A stretch of 64,000 nucleotides of DNA from Microbacterium azadirachtae (GCF_000956505.1 NZ_JYIX01000028.1:1-64000); one strand, 5' to 3'; positions 51,527 to 61,626 are shown, counted from the first letter of the stretch. Notes: a model not told the origin generated them from the letters alone. Translations and numbers: made by a program.

Positions 51527-52933
51527 ATGACCACCAGGTCTCTCGGGCTGCGCAAGATCGCAGCAGGCCTCGGAGTCGCGGCTCTCGCCGCGCTCGGCGC
51601 CCTCGCAGTGTCGCCGGCCGCAAACGCCGCCGACGCCCCGAGCCCGTCGAACATCACGGGGACAACGGGCACCCTGACCATCCACAAGCACGCGGGCGAC
51701 CCCGGGGCTGCCGGCGACGGCACCCAGATCACCGACGCCGGCAAGCTCGCCGCGCTCGGCCAGGGCCTCGAGGGCGTGCAGTTCAGCGTGCAGCGCGTGA
51801 GCGCGAACGGCACGCCGATCGACCTCACCACCGCAGCCGGCTGGGACCAGGCGAAGCCCGCGACCCCGGCGAACGTGTCGTCGGCGCCGTTCTCGGTGGC
51901 CGCCGGCGCCACGGCGACCACGGACGCCACCGGGCAGGCCGTCGTCTCGAACCTCCCGTACGGCCTGTACCTCGTGACCGAGACCAGCCCCGGTGCGAAC
52001 CCGATCGTCTCGCCGGTGCAGCCGTTCCTCGTGTCGGTCCCGTACCCGAACCAGGGCACCTGGCTGTACAACGTGCACGTCTACCCGAAGAACAAGCTGA
52101 ACACCACGGAGCCGACCAAGACGGTCGCCGACCCGAAGGCGCCCGTGCTGGGCTCGCAGATCGTGTGGACGGTCAACGCGCCGATCCCCGCCCTCGCCGC
52201 CGGTGACAGCTACCGCAGCTTCTCCATCACCGACAACCTCGACGCGCGGCTGACCTACGTCGGCGCGGTCGTCAAGGTCGACGGCACCACGCTGACCGAG
52301 GGCACGGACTACACCGTCTCCGGCAACGCCGTGATCACCTTCACCGGGACCGGCCTCGGCAAGCTCGCCGGCAAGACGGCCGTGACCGCGGACATCACCA
52401 CGACCGTGACCTCGCTCGGCGCCGACGGCCAGATCCTGAACACCGCCGTCGTCAACACCAACGGCTCCGACCGCACCACCAACACGCCGCAGACCAACTG
52501 GGGCGCGCTGAAGGTCGTCAAGCAGGACGCCACGTCGAAGAACACCCTGAAGGGTGCGATCTTCGAGGTGTACGACGCCAAGAACGGCACCAAGGTCGCC
52601 GGCGCGTTCACGACGAACGACGCCGGAGAGCTCCTCGTCGACGGCCTGTGGGTCGGCAACAACGACGTGAAGAGCAAGGACTACTGGCTCAAGGAGACCC
52701 AGGCGCCGGCCGGCTACGTGCTGCCCGCCGACCCGTGGACCAAGGTCACCGTCACCGCCGCGGGCTCCGCGACGCCGACGGCGCTCACGATCTCGAACAC
52801 GCAGCAGCAGGGACCGAACCTGCCGCTGACCGGTGGTGCGGGCAGCACCCTGTTCGCGATCGTCGGTGGCGCACTGGTCGCCGCAGGACTCGGCACCATC
52901 GTGGTGCGTCGCCTGCGCGCACGTCGTCAGTGA
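51527..52933 (+). CDS. Major (backbone) pilin with D2 fimbrial domain
   Basis: The protein has 468 residues: a signal peptide, then pilin motif WLYNVHVYPK whose Lys188 should join the next subunit's sorting Thr. A fimbrial isopeptide-forming D2 domain follows (about 195-330), then a SpaA/Cna-B-like domain with E-box YWLKETQAPAGYV (Glu390). The sorting signal is LPLTG (432-436), a helix and RRLRARRQ. These are all parts of Spa-type sortase-assembled pili. GCAGGAACGGC precedes the ATG. The sortase gene follows after two strong hairpins. Confidence 0.92.
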   Translation: MTTRSLGLRKIAAGLGVAALAALGALAVSPAANAADAPSPSNITGTTGTLTIHKHAGDPGAAGDGTQITDAGKLAALGQGLEGVQFSVQRVSANGTPIDLTTAAGWDQAKPATPANVSSAPFSVAAGATATTDATGQAVVSNLPYGLYLVTETSPGANPIVSPVQPFLVSVPYPNQGTWLYNVHVYPKNKLNTTEPTKTVADPKAPVLGSQIVWTVNAPIPALAAGDSYRSFSITDNLDARLTYVGAVVKVDGTTLTEGTDYTVSGNAVITFTGTGLGKLAGKTAVTADITTTVTSLGADGQILNTAVVNTNGSDRTTNTPQTNWGALKVVKQDATSKNTLKGAIFEVYDAKNGTKVAGAFTTNDAGELLVDGLWVGNNDVKSKDYWLKETQAPAGYVLPADPWTKVTVTAAGSATPTALTISNTQQQGPNLPLTGGAGSTLFAIVGGALVAAGLGTIVVRRLRARRQ

Positions 52934-52940
52934 TGACAGC

Positions 52941-52978
52941 TCCGTCAGCGGCCGCGCTCAGGCGTGACCGCTGACGGA
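52941..52978 (+). terminator. Hairpin 1 between pilin and sortase genes
   Basis: TCCGTCAGCGG (52941-52951) and CCGCTGACGGA (52968-52978) pair perfectly over 11 bases around a 16-base loop. Confidence 0.65.
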
Positions 52979-52980
52979 CA

Positions 52981-53015
52981 GGAGGAGGGCGGGACGCGAG
53001 TTCCCGCCCTCCTCC
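52981..53015 (+). terminator. Hairpin 2 between pilin and sortase genes
   Basis: GGAGGAGGGCGGGA (52981-52994) and TCCCGCCCTCCTCC (53002-53015) pair perfectly over 14 bases, only two bases after hairpin 1. The pair may lower sortase expression relative to pilin. Confidence 0.7.
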
Positions 53016-53099
53016 CTGCTTCGTCCGGATCGCAGTCCGGACGAACGGCCGTGGTCCCGAACCCGGATTCGTTCCGAACCGCACCCTGAGGAGGGCGTC

Positions 53100-54026
53100 A
53101 TGACGCAGACCGCACCGCTGCGCCGTCGCGACATGCGACCGGCCGCCGCCCCGCGCTGGCGCATGCCCTGGGGCACCGCCATCCTCGCAGCGATCGCCTT
53201 CGCCGGCCTCCTCCTTCTGATGTATCCGACGGTGGCGAGCTGGTGGTCGCAGTACAACCAGTCGCAGCTCATCGTCAAAGTGGATTCCGAGGTCGGTGGC
53301 TCTGCGGTCGATACCCGCGAGAAGGCACTCGACCAGGCCAGGGCGTACAACAAGGCGCTGGTCGGAGGCGCTCTGCTCGGGGCGGGATCCCGTGTGCCGA
53401 CCAGCTCGGCCGGAGCTCCGGGATTCGACTACCCGAGCCTGCTCCGCGCGGATGCCGACGGCGTCATGGCCCGGCTGCGCGTCCCCTCGATCGGCGTCGA
53501 TCTGCCGATCTACCACGGCACCTCCGACGCCACGCTCACCAAAGGGGTCGGCCACCTGGAGGGCACCTCGCTCCCGATCGGCGGCGCCGACCAGCACTCC
53601 GTGCTCACGGCGCACCGCGGGCTCGCCGGGGCGACGCTCTTCGACAACCTCGACCAGGTCAAGATCGGCGACACCTTCACCGTCGAGGTGTTCGGCCAGG
53701 TGCTGACCTACCGGGTGCGCGATACCCAGGTGGTCCTCCCGGAGGACACGCAGACGCTGAGCCCGCAGGCGGGGGAGGACCTGGTCACGCTGGTCACCTG
53801 CACCCCGCTCGGCATCAACAGCCACCGGATCCTGGTCACGGGAGAGCGCGTGACGCCCACTCCGCAGAAGGACCTCGACGCGGCCGGCGCGACGCCTGAC
53901 ATCCCCGGATTCCCGTGGTGGGCGCCGATCATCGGCGGTGCCCTGATCATGCTCACGGGCTTCGTCTGGGCGACGGGACGACCCCGCCGCGAAGCGGTCG
54001 AGGAGACCGCGACGGACGAGGGCTGA
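53100..54026 (+). CDS. Class C (pilin) sortase
   Basis: The protein has 308 residues. An N-terminal membrane helix (about 25-45) and a C-terminal helix (about 270-290) are typical of class C enzymes. The catalytic triad is His172 in LTAHRGL, Cys234 in TLVTCTPLG and Arg243 in SHRILVTGER. It polymerises the preceding pilins by transpeptidation between the LPLTG Thr and the pilin-motif Lys. A lid-like region precedes the catalytic domain (GVMARLRVPSIGV follows it). GAGGAGG precedes the ATG. Confidence 0.93.
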   Translation: MTQTAPLRRRDMRPAAAPRWRMPWGTAILAAIAFAGLLLLMYPTVASWWSQYNQSQLIVKVDSEVGGSAVDTREKALDQARAYNKALVGGALLGAGSRVPTSSAGAPGFDYPSLLRADADGVMARLRVPSIGVDLPIYHGTSDATLTKGVGHLEGTSLPIGGADQHSVLTAHRGLAGATLFDNLDQVKIGDTFTVEVFGQVLTYRVRDTQVVLPEDTQTLSPQAGEDLVTLVTCTPLGINSHRILVTGERVTPTPQKDLDAAGATPDIPGFPWWAPIIGGALIMLTGFVWATGRPRREAVEETATDEG

Positions 54027-54075
54027 CGTCGGTCGGCATCGACACGCCGGACACGCCGCCGCGACACGCCCGAGT

Positions 54076-54104
54076 TTGCGACACGCCCGGGCTGCACGTA
54101 GACT
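54076..54104 (+). promoter_or_regulatory. Promoter of the S10 operon
   Basis: TTGCGA (54076-54081) and TAGACT (54099-54104) are separated by 17 bases, the best-scoring promoter by eye in this intergenic region. Confidence 0.6.
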
Positions 54105-54458
54105 GTTGAGGTTCCACATTCCGGTACGCGTCCTGACGCGCGCCGGATCACTGCCAGGGCAGTGCACAGACGGCGCCCTTCCTCCGGGAAGCGGTCGCAG
54201 GGATCTGGGCCGCGGGCAGCAGAACAGACAACCGACACCTCTTCACCGAGGCCCTGCCATGTGCGGGGGTCGGCTTCCGCCGGTCGCAAGGCCCCGGGCT
54301 GACAGCAGAACAGTGGTGCGCCCCTTCGAGAGGCCTCGATCCGCAAGGATCCGGGCCAGGAGGAGGAGTGCGAAGGCGCAGAACGCGCCGTCGCGCGTCC
54401 AATGCCCCCGGATCACCCGGTCCGGGCAGGTAAGACGCTTAATGAGAGAGAGCAGACA
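54105..54458 (+). other. Long untranslated leader of the S10 operon
   Basis: About 350 bases separate the promoter from rpsJ. The stretch contains inverted pairs, including CCCGGA/TCCGGG at 54407-54426 close to the ribosome site. No coding sequence is convincing. It may carry ribosomal-protein autoregulation, as in other S10 leaders, but no match to a known structure was made. Confidence 0.5.
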
Positions 54459-54767
54459 ATGGCGGGACAGAAGATCCGCATTCGCCTGAAGTCGTATGAC
54501 CACGAGGTCATCGACACGTCGGCCCGCAAGATCGTCGACACCGTGACCCGTGCGGGCGCGACCGTCGTCGGCCCGGTGCCGCTTCCGACCGAGAAGAACG
54601 TCGTGTGCGTCATCCGGTCACCCCACAAGTACAAGGACAGCCGCGAGCACTTCGAGATGCGCACCCACAAGCGTCTGATCGACATCGTCGACCCGACGCC
54701 GAAGGCCGTTGACTCGCTCATGCGTCTCGACCTTCCTGCTGACGTCAACATCGAGATCAAGCTGTAA
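54459..54767 (+). CDS. rpsJ: Ribosomal protein S10
   Basis: The protein has 102 residues, full length from [19 protein letters not shown] to VNIEIKL, with the conserved [19 protein letters not shown] loop. It is the first gene of the S10 operon and also a transcription antitermination factor (NusE). The ATG at 54459 follows GAGAGAGCAG; an upstream in-frame ATG (54402) lies in the structured leader. Confidence 0.98.
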   Translation: MAGQKIRIRLKSYDHEVIDTSARKIVDTVTRAGATVVGPVPLPTEKNVVCVIRSPHKYKDSREHFEMRTHKRLIDIVDPTPKAVDSLMRLDLPADVNIEIKL

Positions 54768-54777
54768 GGGGATCACG

Positions 54778-55437
54778 ATGGTCGACATCAACGCAAAGAT
54801 TTCCAAGGGCCTGCTCGGCACCAAGCTCGGCATGACCCAGGTCTGGAACGAGAACGGCAAGCTGATCCCGGTCACCGTGATCGAGCTGGCCCCGAACGTG
54901 GTCACCCAGATCCGCACCCCCGAGAAGGACGGCTACAACGCCGTGCAGATCGCGGCCGGTCAGATCGACCCGCGCAAGGTCACGCAGCCCCTCGCCAAGC
55001 ACTTCGAGGCCGCCGGGGTCACCCCGCGTCGCCACGTCACCGAGATCCGCACCGCGGACGCCGGCGACTACGCGCTGGGCCAGGAGCTCACCGTTGACGG
55101 CACCTTCGAGGCCGGCCAGCTGGTCGACGTCGTCGGCACCAGCAAGGGCAAGGGCTTCGCCGGTGTCATGAAGCGCCACAACTTCAAGGGTGTCTCCGCT
55201 TCCCACGGTTCGCACCGCAACCACCGCAAGCCCGGTTCCATCGGTGCTTCGTCGACCCCGAGCCGTGTCTTCAAGGGCATGCGCATGGCCGGTCGTATGG
55301 GTGGCGAGCGCGTGACCGTCCTCAACCTCACGGTGCACGCCGTCGACGCCGAGAAGGGTCTGCTGCTCGTCAAGGGCGCCGTCCCCGGTGCACGCGGCCG
55401 CATCGTCTACGTCCGCAACGCAGTGAAGGGTGCCTGA
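54778..55437 (+). CDS. rplC: Ribosomal protein L3
   Basis: The protein has 219 residues. It binds 23S rRNA near the peptidyl transferase centre; [20 protein letters not shown] is the conserved long-loop region. It follows rpsJ by ten bases. Confidence 0.98.
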   Translation: MVDINAKISKGLLGTKLGMTQVWNENGKLIPVTVIELAPNVVTQIRTPEKDGYNAVQIAAGQIDPRKVTQPLAKHFEAAGVTPRRHVTEIRTADAGDYALGQELTVDGTFEAGQLVDVVGTSKGKGFAGVMKRHNFKGVSASHGSHRNHRKPGSIGASSTPSRVFKGMRMAGRMGGERVTVLNLTVHAVDAEKGLLLVKGAVPGARGRIVYVRNAVKGA

Positions 55438-55442
55438 GTCCC

Positions 55443-56099
55443 ATGGCTGACACCACTCTGACGCTCGACGTGTTCGCCGGCGGCAAGAAGACCGGTACGG
55501 TCGACGCCCCCGCCGCGATCTTCGACGCCAAGACCAACGTTCCGCTGATCCACCAGGTCGTCGTCGCGCAGCTCGCCGCGGCACGCCAGGGCACCCACTC
55601 GACCAAGCGTCGCGGTGAGGTCTCCGGTGCCGGTCGCAAGCCCTTCAAGCAGAAGGGCACGGGTAACGCCCGTCAGGGCTCCATCCGCGCGCCGCACATG
55701 ACCGGTGGTGGCATCGTCCACGGCCCGAAGCCGCGCGACTACTCGCAGCGCACCCCCAAGAAGATGATCGCCGCCGCCCTCGTGGGTGCGCTGAGCGACC
55801 GCTTCCGCGGTGAGCGCCTGCACGTCGTCGAGTCCTTCGGCATCGAGGGCAAGCCGTCCACCAAGACGGCCGCCGCCTACCTGAAGGCGCTTCCGGGCAA
55901 GAACATCCTCGTGGTCATCGACCGCGAGGACGACCTCACCGCCCTGAGCGTCCGCAACCTGGTCTCCGTGCACGTGCTGTACTCGGACCAGCTCAACGCC
56001 TACGACGTGGTCAACTCCGACGACATCGTCTTCACCAAGGCGGCCTTCGACGCGTTCGTCGCGCTGAAGTCCGGCGCAACCGAGGAGGTCTCCGCATGA
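55443..56099 (+). CDS. rplD: Ribosomal protein L4
   Basis: The protein has 218 residues. The tunnel-lining loop is seen as [20 protein letters not shown]. In other bacteria L4 represses the S10 operon; whether that holds here is unknown. Its stop overlaps the rplW start by four bases. Confidence 0.98.
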   Translation: MADTTLTLDVFAGGKKTGTVDAPAAIFDAKTNVPLIHQVVVAQLAAARQGTHSTKRRGEVSGAGRKPFKQKGTGNARQGSIRAPHMTGGGIVHGPKPRDYSQRTPKKMIAAALVGALSDRFRGERLHVVESFGIEGKPSTKTAAAYLKALPGKNILVVIDREDDLTALSVRNLVSVHVLYSDQLNAYDVVNSDDIVFTKAAFDAFVALKSGATEEVSA

Positions 56100-56413
56100 G
56101 CGACAACATCCTCGCCGCGGCTGCCAACAAGGACCCGCGCGACATCATCCTGAAGCCGGTCGTCTCCGAGAAGAGCTACGGCCTGATCGACGAGGGCAAG
56201 TACACCTTCCTGGTGGACCCCCGCGCCTCCAAGACCGAGATCAAGCTCGCCATCGAGAAGATCTTCGACGTCAAGGTCGCGAGCGTCAACACGATCAACC
56301 GCGTCGGCAAGGCTCGCCGCACCCGCTTCGGCACGGGAAAGCGCAAGGACACCAAGCGCGCGATCGTGGCCCTGAAGTCGGGCACCATCGACATCTTCAC
56401 GGCAGTGAACTGA
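56096..56413 (+). CDS. rplW: Ribosomal protein L23
   Basis: The protein has 105 residues and sits at the exit of the ribosomal tunnel. It contains [19 protein letters not shown] and the loop [17 protein letters not shown]. It is translationally coupled to rplD through an ATGA overlap. Confidence 0.98.
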   Translation: MSDNILAAAANKDPRDIILKPVVSEKSYGLIDEGKYTFLVDPRASKTEIKLAIEKIFDVKVASVNTINRVGKARRTRFGTGKRKDTKRAIVALKSGTIDIFTAVN

Positions 56414-56433
56414 CCGGGGGATAAGGACAGAAC

Positions 56434-57273
56434 ATGGCTATTCGCAAGTACAAGCCCACGACCCCGGGTCGCCGCGGCTCGTCGGTGGCAGACTTCGCCG
56501 AGATCACCCGATCGACGCCTGAGAAGTCGCTGCTGCGCCCGCTGAGCAAGACCGGTGGCCGTAACAACCAGGGCCGCATCACGACCCGTCACATCGGTGG
56601 TGGCCACAAGCGCCAGTACCGCGTCATCGACTTCCGTCGCAATGACAAGGACGGCATCGACGCCAAGGTCGCTCACATCGAGTACGACCCCAACCGCACC
56701 GCGCGCATCGCGCTGCTGCACTACTTCGACGGCGAGAAGCGCTACATCATCGCGCCGAACAAGCTGAAGCAGGGCGACATCGTCGAGTCGGGTGCCGGCG
56801 CTGACATCAAGCCGGGCAACAACCTGCCGCTGAAGAACATCCCGACGGGTACCGTCATCCACGCCATCGAGCTCCGCCCCGGCGGCGGCGCGAAGATGGC
56901 CCGCTCGGCCGGCGTCTCCGTGCGCCTGGTCGCGAAGGATGGCGCCTACGCCCAGCTGCGCCTGCCCTCGGGCGAGATCCGCAACGTCGACGCGCGCTGC
57001 CGTGCGACGATCGGCGAGGTCGGCAACGCCGAGCAGTCCAACATCAACTGGGGTAAGGCCGGCCGCAAGCGCTGGTTGGGCGTTCGCCCGACCGTCCGCG
57101 GTGTCGCGATGAACCCGGTGGATCACCCGCACGGTGGTGGTGAGGGCAAGACGTCCGGTGGACGTCACCCCGTCTCCCCGTGGGGCCAGGCTGAGGGACG
57201 CACCCGTCACGCCAACAAGGAAAGCGACAAGTACATCGTGCGTCGCCGTAACGCTGGCAAGAAGCGCAAGTAG
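56434..57273 (+). CDS. rplB: Ribosomal protein L2
   Basis: The protein has 279 residues. It is essential for subunit association and the peptidyl transferase centre; the conserved [20 protein letters not shown] with its key His is present. Confidence 0.98.
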   Translation: MAIRKYKPTTPGRRGSSVADFAEITRSTPEKSLLRPLSKTGGRNNQGRITTRHIGGGHKRQYRVIDFRRNDKDGIDAKVAHIEYDPNRTARIALLHYFDGEKRYIIAPNKLKQGDIVESGAGADIKPGNNLPLKNIPTGTVIHAIELRPGGGAKMARSAGVSVRLVAKDGAYAQLRLPSGEIRNVDARCRATIGEVGNAEQSNINWGKAGRKRWLGVRPTVRGVAMNPVDHPHGGGEGKTSGGRHPVSPWGQAEGRTRHANKESDKYIVRRRNAGKKRK

Positions 57274-57285
57274 GAGTAAGAGAAG

Positions 57286-57567
57286 ATGCCTCGCAGTCTT
57301 AAGAAGGGCCCCTTCGTCGACGAGCACCTGCTTCGCAAGGTGATCGTTCAGAACGATGCCGGTACCAAGAACGTCATCAAGACCTGGTCGCGCCGGTCGA
57401 TGATCATCCCCGCCATGCTGGGACACACCATCGCCGTGCACGACGGACGCAAGCACATCCCCGTGTTCGTGTCCGAGACCATGGTCGGTCACAAGCTGGG
57501 CGAGTTCGCGCCCACCCGCACCTTCCGCGGCCACGAGAAGGACGACAAGAAGGGGCGGCGCCGCTAA
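57286..57567 (+). CDS. rpsS: Ribosomal protein S19
   Basis: The protein has 93 residues, from [18 protein letters not shown] to the basic tail KKGRRR. It is a head protein of the 30S subunit that contacts tRNA. Its stop shares a base with the rplV start (TAATG). Confidence 0.98.
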   Translation: MPRSLKKGPFVDEHLLRKVIVQNDAGTKNVIKTWSRRSMIIPAMLGHTIAVHDGRKHIPVFVSETMVGHKLGEFAPTRTFRGHEKDDKKGRRR

Positions 57568-57947
57568 TGGTCGAATCCGTCGCACGCGTGAAGCACATCC
57601 GCGTGACCCCGCAGAAGGCTCGTCGTGTCGTCGCCCTCATCAAGGGCAAGCAGGCGCAGGAAGCCCTCGCCATCCTGAAGTTCGCGCAGCAGAGCGCCTC
57701 CGAGCCGATCTACAAGCTCGTGCACTCCGCGATGGCCAACGCTCAGGTGAAGGCCGATCGTGACGGCGAGTTCCTCGATGAGCAGGATCTCTACATCAAG
57801 AACGCCTTCGTGGACGAGGGGACGACGCTCAAGCGTTTCCAGCCCCGCGCCCAGGGCCGCGCGTTCCAGATCAAGAAGCGCACGAGCCACATCACGGTCG
57901 TGCTGGCCACCCCTGAGGTCGCCAAGAACGAGAAGGCGAGCAAGTAA
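57567..57947 (+). CDS. rplV: Ribosomal protein L22
   Basis: The protein has 126 residues. The tunnel hairpin region [16 protein letters not shown] is present. It is directly coupled to rpsS and rpsC by one-base stop/start overlaps. Confidence 0.98.
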   Translation: MVESVARVKHIRVTPQKARRVVALIKGKQAQEALAILKFAQQSASEPIYKLVHSAMANAQVKADRDGEFLDEQDLYIKNAFVDEGTTLKRFQPRAQGRAFQIKKRTSHITVVLATPEVAKNEKASK

Positions 57948-58702
57948 TGGGACAGAAGGTAAACCCGTACGGCTTCCGCCTCGGCATCACCACGGACCAC
58001 GTGTCCCGGTGGTTCTCTGACTCGACCAAGCCGGGTCAGCGCTACGCCGACTACGTCGCCGAGGACATCAAGATCCGCAAGCTCCTGCAGACGCAGCTCG
58101 ACCGCGCCGGCGTGAGCAACATCGAGATCGAGCGCACCCGCGACCGCGTGCGTGTGGACATCCACACCGCGCGCCCGGGCATCGTCATCGGCCGCCGCGG
58201 CGCCGAGGCCGAGCGTATCCGCGGTGACCTCGAGAAGCTCACCGGCAAGCAGATCCAGCTGAACATCCTCGAGGTGAAGAACCCCGAGGCCGACGCTCAG
58301 CTGGTCGCCCAGGGCATCGCCGAGCAGCTCTCTGCTCGTGTCGCCTTCCGTCGCGCCATGCGCAAGGGCCTCCAGGGTGCCCAGCGCGCGGGTGCGAAGG
58401 GCATCCGAATCCAGGTCTCGGGCCGCCTCGGCGGCGCGGAGATGAGCCGGTCGGAGTTCTACCGCGAGGGTCGTGTGCCGCTGCACACGCTGCGCGCGAA
58501 CATCGACTACGGCTTCTACGAGGCCAAGACCACCTTCGGCCGCATCGGCGTGAAGGTCTGGATCTACAAGGGCGACCTCACCAACAAGGAGCTTGCTCGC
58601 GAGCAGGCCAACGCACCGAAGTCCCGTCGTGACGACCGTGGTGGCGACCGCCGCCGTGGCCCGCGCAGCGAGGCTCCCGTCGCAGAAGGAGCGTCTGCCT
58701 GA
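57947..58702 (+). CDS. rpsC: Ribosomal protein S3
   Basis: The protein has 251 residues. KH domain signature [20 protein letters not shown] and the mRNA-entry region are present. The tail is Arg/Glu-rich ([16 protein letters not shown]), as is common in actinobacteria. It is coupled to rplP by a one-base overlap. Confidence 0.98.
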   Translation: MGQKVNPYGFRLGITTDHVSRWFSDSTKPGQRYADYVAEDIKIRKLLQTQLDRAGVSNIEIERTRDRVRVDIHTARPGIVIGRRGAEAERIRGDLEKLTGKQIQLNILEVKNPEADAQLVAQGIAEQLSARVAFRRAMRKGLQGAQRAGAKGIRIQVSGRLGGAEMSRSEFYREGRVPLHTLRANIDYGFYEAKTTFGRIGVKVWIYKGDLTNKELAREQANAPKSRRDDRGGDRRRGPRSEAPVAEGASA

Positions 58703-59121
58703 TGCTTATCCCTCGTAAGGTCAAGTACCGCAAGCAGCATCACCCCAAGCGTGATGGTGCTGCGACCGGCGGCACGAAGGTCTCCTTCGGCGAGTTCGGC
58801 ATCCAGGCCCTCACCCCCGCTTATGTGACCAACCGTCAGATCGAGTCCGCTCGTATCGCGATGACCCGTCACATCAAGCGTGGTGGAAAGGTGTGGATCA
58901 ACATCTACCCCGACCGTCCGCTCACGAAGAAGCCTGCCGAGACCCGCATGGGTTCCGGTAAGGGTTCCCCCGAGTGGTGGGTCGCCAACGTCAAGCCGGG
59001 TCGCGTCCTCTTCGAGGTCGCGGGCGTCAGCGAGGAACTTGCTCGTGAGGCCCTGACCCGTGCCATTCACAAGCTGCCGCTCAAGGCACGCATCATCAAG
59101 CGCGAGGAGGGCGACGCGTAA
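58702..59121 (+). CDS. rplP: Ribosomal protein L16
   Basis: The protein has 139 residues, with [17 protein letters not shown] at the start and [19 protein letters not shown] in the middle. It helps bind tRNA at the A site. It is coupled to rpmC by a one-base overlap. Confidence 0.98.
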   Translation: MLIPRKVKYRKQHHPKRDGAATGGTKVSFGEFGIQALTPAYVTNRQIESARIAMTRHIKRGGKVWINIYPDRPLTKKPAETRMGSGKGSPEWWVANVKPGRVLFEVAGVSEELAREALTRAIHKLPLKARIIKREEGDA

Positions 59122-59435
59122 TGGCGATCGGCACCAAGGAGCTCGGTGTGACCGAGCTCGACACGTTCGAAGACCAGCGCCTCGTCGAGGAGCTGCGCAA
59201 GGCCAAGGAGGAGCTGTTCAACCTCCGTTTCCAGTCGGCCACCGGCCAGCTGGAGAGCCACGGCCGCATCCGCGCCGTCAAGCGCGACATCGCGCGCCTG
59301 TACACCGTGATCCGCGAGCGCGAGCTGGGCATCCGTGCGACGCCCGCTCCGGTCGAGGCTCCGGCCAAGAAGGCGTCCAAGGCAAAGGCGAAGAAGGCCG
59401 ACGAGGCTGACGCGCCGAAGGAGGAGGCCGAGTAA
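59121..59435 (+). CDS. rpmC: Ribosomal protein L29 with long charged tail
   Basis: The protein has 104 residues, clearly longer than the usual 65-75. Residues 1-70 are the standard two-helix L29 ([18 protein letters not shown]). The extra tail is Ala/Lys/Glu-rich ([19 protein letters not shown]) and probably disordered. It is coupled to rplP and rpsQ. Confidence 0.96.
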   Translation: MAIGTKELGVTELDTFEDQRLVEELRKAKEELFNLRFQSATGQLESHGRIRAVKRDIARLYTVIRERELGIRATPAPVEAPAKKASKAKAKKADEADAPKEEAE

Positions 59436-59752
59436 TGGCTGAGAAGAAGGCTGCTGCCGCTGAGGCAGAGGTCGTCTCGCACGATGTGCGTGACGCCGAT
59501 GCTCGTGGCTACCGCAAGTCGCGCCGCGGCTACGTCGTCAGCGACAAGATGGACAAGACCATCGTCGTCGAGGTCGAGGACCGCGTGAAGCACCCGCTGT
59601 ACGGCAAGGTCATCCGCCGTACGACGAAGGTCAAGGCGCACGACGAGAACAACGCCGCCGGCATCGGCGACCTCGTTCTCATCAACGAGACCCGCCCGCT
59701 GAGCGCCACCAAGCGCTGGCGTCTGGTGGAGATCCTGGAGAAGGCAAAGTGA
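59435..59752 (+). CDS. rpsQ: Ribosomal protein S17 with N-terminal extension
   Basis: The protein has 105 residues. The S17 core starts near residue 29 ([20 protein letters not shown]); the first 28 residues ([14 protein letters not shown] and onwards) are an extension rich in Ala and Glu. Its stop overlaps the rplN GTG start by four bases. Confidence 0.96.
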   Translation: MAEKKAAAAEAEVVSHDVRDADARGYRKSRRGYVVSDKMDKTIVVEVEDRVKHPLYGKVIRRTTKVKAHDENNAAGIGDLVLINETRPLSATKRWRLVEILEKAK

Positions 59753-60117
59753 TCCAGACCGAGTCCCGACTCAAGGTCGCCGACAACACCGGCGCCAAGG
59801 AGCTCCTCACCATCCGCGTGCTCGGCGGCTCCAGCCGTCGTTACGCGGGCCTCGGCGACATCATCGTCGCCACGGTCAAGGACGCGATCCCCGGTGGGAA
59901 CGTCAAGAAGGGCGATGTGGTCAAGGCCGTCATCGTCCGTACCAAGAAGCAGACCCGTCGTCCCGACGGCTCGTACATCAAGTTCGACGAGAACGCCGCC
60001 GTGATCCTGAAGAACGACGGGGAGCCCCGCGGCACCCGTATCTTCGGTCCGGTCGGCCGCGAGCTTCGTGACAAGAAGTTCATGAAGATCGTCTCGCTCG
60101 CCCCGGAGGTGCTGTAA
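59749..60117 (+). CDS. rplN: Ribosomal protein L14
   Basis: The protein has 122 residues, from a GTG start ([20 protein letters not shown]) to the conserved [13 protein letters not shown]. It binds 23S rRNA at the subunit interface. It is coupled to rpsQ by the GTGA overlap. Confidence 0.98.
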   Translation: MIQTESRLKVADNTGAKELLTIRVLGGSSRRYAGLGDIIVATVKDAIPGGNVKKGDVVKAVIVRTKKQTRRPDGSYIKFDENAAVILKNDGEPRGTRIFGPVGRELRDKKFMKIVSLAPEVL

Positions 60118-60120
60118 CTC

Positions 60121-60480
60121 ATGGCGAACATCAAGAAGGGTGACCTGGTTCAGGTCATCTCCGGCCGCAAGCAGGAAAAGGGCGGCGACCGCGGCAAGCA
60201 GGGCAAGGTCCTCGAGGTCCTCGTCGAGCAGAACCGCGTGATCGTGGAGGGCGTGAACTACGCCACCAAGCACACCCGCGTCGGCCAGACGCAGCGCGGC
60301 ACGAAGACGGGCGGCATCGAGACCATCGAGGCCCCCATCCACATCTCGAACGTCGCCCTGGTCGACCCCGAGACGAAGAAGCCGACCAAGATCGGCCACC
60401 GCGTCGAGGAGCAGGTCAAGGACGGCGTGAAGCGCACGGTCCGCGTGCGCTACGCGAAGAAGAGCGGTAAGGACCTCTGA
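60121..60480 (+). CDS. rplX: Ribosomal protein L24
   Basis: The protein has 119 residues. The KOW motif region [20 protein letters not shown] starts the protein. It is an assembly initiator of the 50S subunit. Its stop shares a base with the rplE start. Confidence 0.98.
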   Translation: MANIKKGDLVQVISGRKQEKGGDRGKQGKVLEVLVEQNRVIVEGVNYATKHTRVGQTQRGTKTGGIETIEAPIHISNVALVDPETKKPTKIGHRVEEQVKDGVKRTVRVRYAKKSGKDL

Positions 60481-61070
60481 TGGCGGCTGCTGACGCCGCG
60501 GGCGCTGTCAAGGTGCAGCCCCGCCTGAAGGCGAAGTACAACAACGAGATCAAGAAGGCTCTGCAGGACGAGTTCGGCTACGAGAACGTCATGCAGATCC
60601 CCGGCCTGGTCAAGGTCGTCGTCAACACCGGTGTCGGTGAGGCGGCTCGCGACTCCAAGGTGATCGATGGTGCGGTCGACGACCTCACCAAGATCACCGG
60701 CCAGAAGCCGATCGTCACGAAGGCCCGCAAGTCCATCGCGCAGTTCAAGCTGCGCGAGGGTCAGCCCATCGGCGCGCACGTCACCCTCCGCGGTGACCGC
60801 GCCTGGGAGTTCGTGGACCGCCTCGTGAACCTCGCACTGCCCCGTATCCGCGACTTCCGCGGTCTCTCGGACAAGCAGTTCGACGGCAACGGCAACTACA
60901 CCTTCGGTCTCACGGAGCAGAGCGTGTTCCACGAGATCGATCAGGACCGGATCGACCGCGTCCGCGGTTTCGACATCACTGTCGTGACCACGGCGAAGAA
61001 CGACGACGAGGGTCGCGCCCTGCTGCGCCTCCTCGGCTTCCCGTTCAAGTCGGCCGACGCGCAGGCGTAA
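60480..61070 (+). CDS. rplE: Ribosomal protein L5
   Basis: The protein has 196 residues. [20 protein letters not shown] and [19 protein letters not shown] are conserved blocks; it binds 5S rRNA. It is followed by a stem-loop and a 150-base gap instead of rpsN, which breaks the usual spc gene order. Confidence 0.98.
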   Translation: MAAADAAGAVKVQPRLKAKYNNEIKKALQDEFGYENVMQIPGLVKVVVNTGVGEAARDSKVIDGAVDDLTKITGQKPIVTKARKSIAQFKLREGQPIGAHVTLRGDRAWEFVDRLVNLALPRIRDFRGLSDKQFDGNGNYTFGLTEQSVFHEIDQDRIDRVRGFDITVVTTAKNDDEGRALLRLLGFPFKSADAQA

Positions 61071-61082
61071 GACCATGTTCTG

Positions 61083-61120
61083 AAGGCCGGATCCCGGGGT
61101 TCTCCTCGGGATCCGGTCTT
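61083..61120 (+). terminator. Stem-loop after rplE
   Basis: AAGGCCGGATCCCG (61083-61096) and CGGGATCCGGTCTT (61107-61120) form a 14-base stem with one G-T pair and a ten-base loop. It probably ends or attenuates the transcript from the S10 promoter. Confidence 0.65.
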
Positions 61121-61134
61121 CGGGCGTGTCTCGC

Positions 61135-61146
61135 TTGACGTACAAT
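61135..61146 (+). promoter_or_regulatory. Promoter-like sequence before rpsH
   Basis: TTGACG (61135-61140) runs directly into TACAAT (61141-61146); either can be part of a promoter, but no pair at ideal spacing was settled. The AT-rich run here contrasts with the GC-rich surroundings and suggests a separate transcription start for rpsH onward. Confidence 0.4.
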
Positions 61147-61221
61147 TGAATATTGCGTGCTCATCGCAGGCCGTCTGCCGTGTAACGGCAGTCGGAACCT
61201 CATGAACGAAAGAAGACAACT

Positions 61222-61620
61222 ATGACGATGACAGACCCGGTCGCAGATCTGCTGACCCGTCTGCGCAACGCGAACTCGGCGCATCACGACTCCGTGACCC
61301 TGCCGTCGAGCAAGCTGAAGACCCACATCGCTGAGATCCTCCAGCAGGAGGGCTACATCTCCGGCTGGGAGGTCACCGACGCCCGCGTCGGCACCAACCT
61401 CACCATCTCGCTGAAGTACGGCCCGAACCGCGAGCGGTCGATCGCCGGCATCAAGCGCGTTTCCAAGCCCGGCCTCCGCGTGTACGCGAAGTCGACCGAG
61501 CTGCCCAAGGTCCTCGGTGGCCTCGGCGTCGCGATCCTGTCCACCTCCTCGGGGCTCCTCACGGACCGCCAGGCAGAGCAGAAGGGCGTGGGCGGAGAAG
61601 TTCTCGCCTACGTGTGGTGA
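61222..61620 (+). CDS. rpsH: Ribosomal protein S8
   Basis: The protein has 132 residues. Conserved [15 protein letters not shown] and [20 protein letters not shown] are present. It is a 16S rRNA-binding protein that autoregulates the spc operon in other bacteria. A second Met two codons in (MTMTD) is an alternative start. GAAAGAAGA lies upstream. Confidence 0.98.
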   Translation: MTMTDPVADLLTRLRNANSAHHDSVTLPSSKLKTHIAEILQQEGYISGWEVTDARVGTNLTISLKYGPNRERSIAGIKRVSKPGLRVYAKSTELPKVLGGLGVAILSTSSGLLTDRQAEQKGVGGEVLAYVW

Positions 61621-61626
61621 TCTGAA

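Noticed and set aside
54402..54458. Upstream in-frame ATG for rpsJ
   Set aside because: It lies in the structured leader (CCCGGA/TCCGGG), and the conserved protein begins at 54459 behind a ribosome site.
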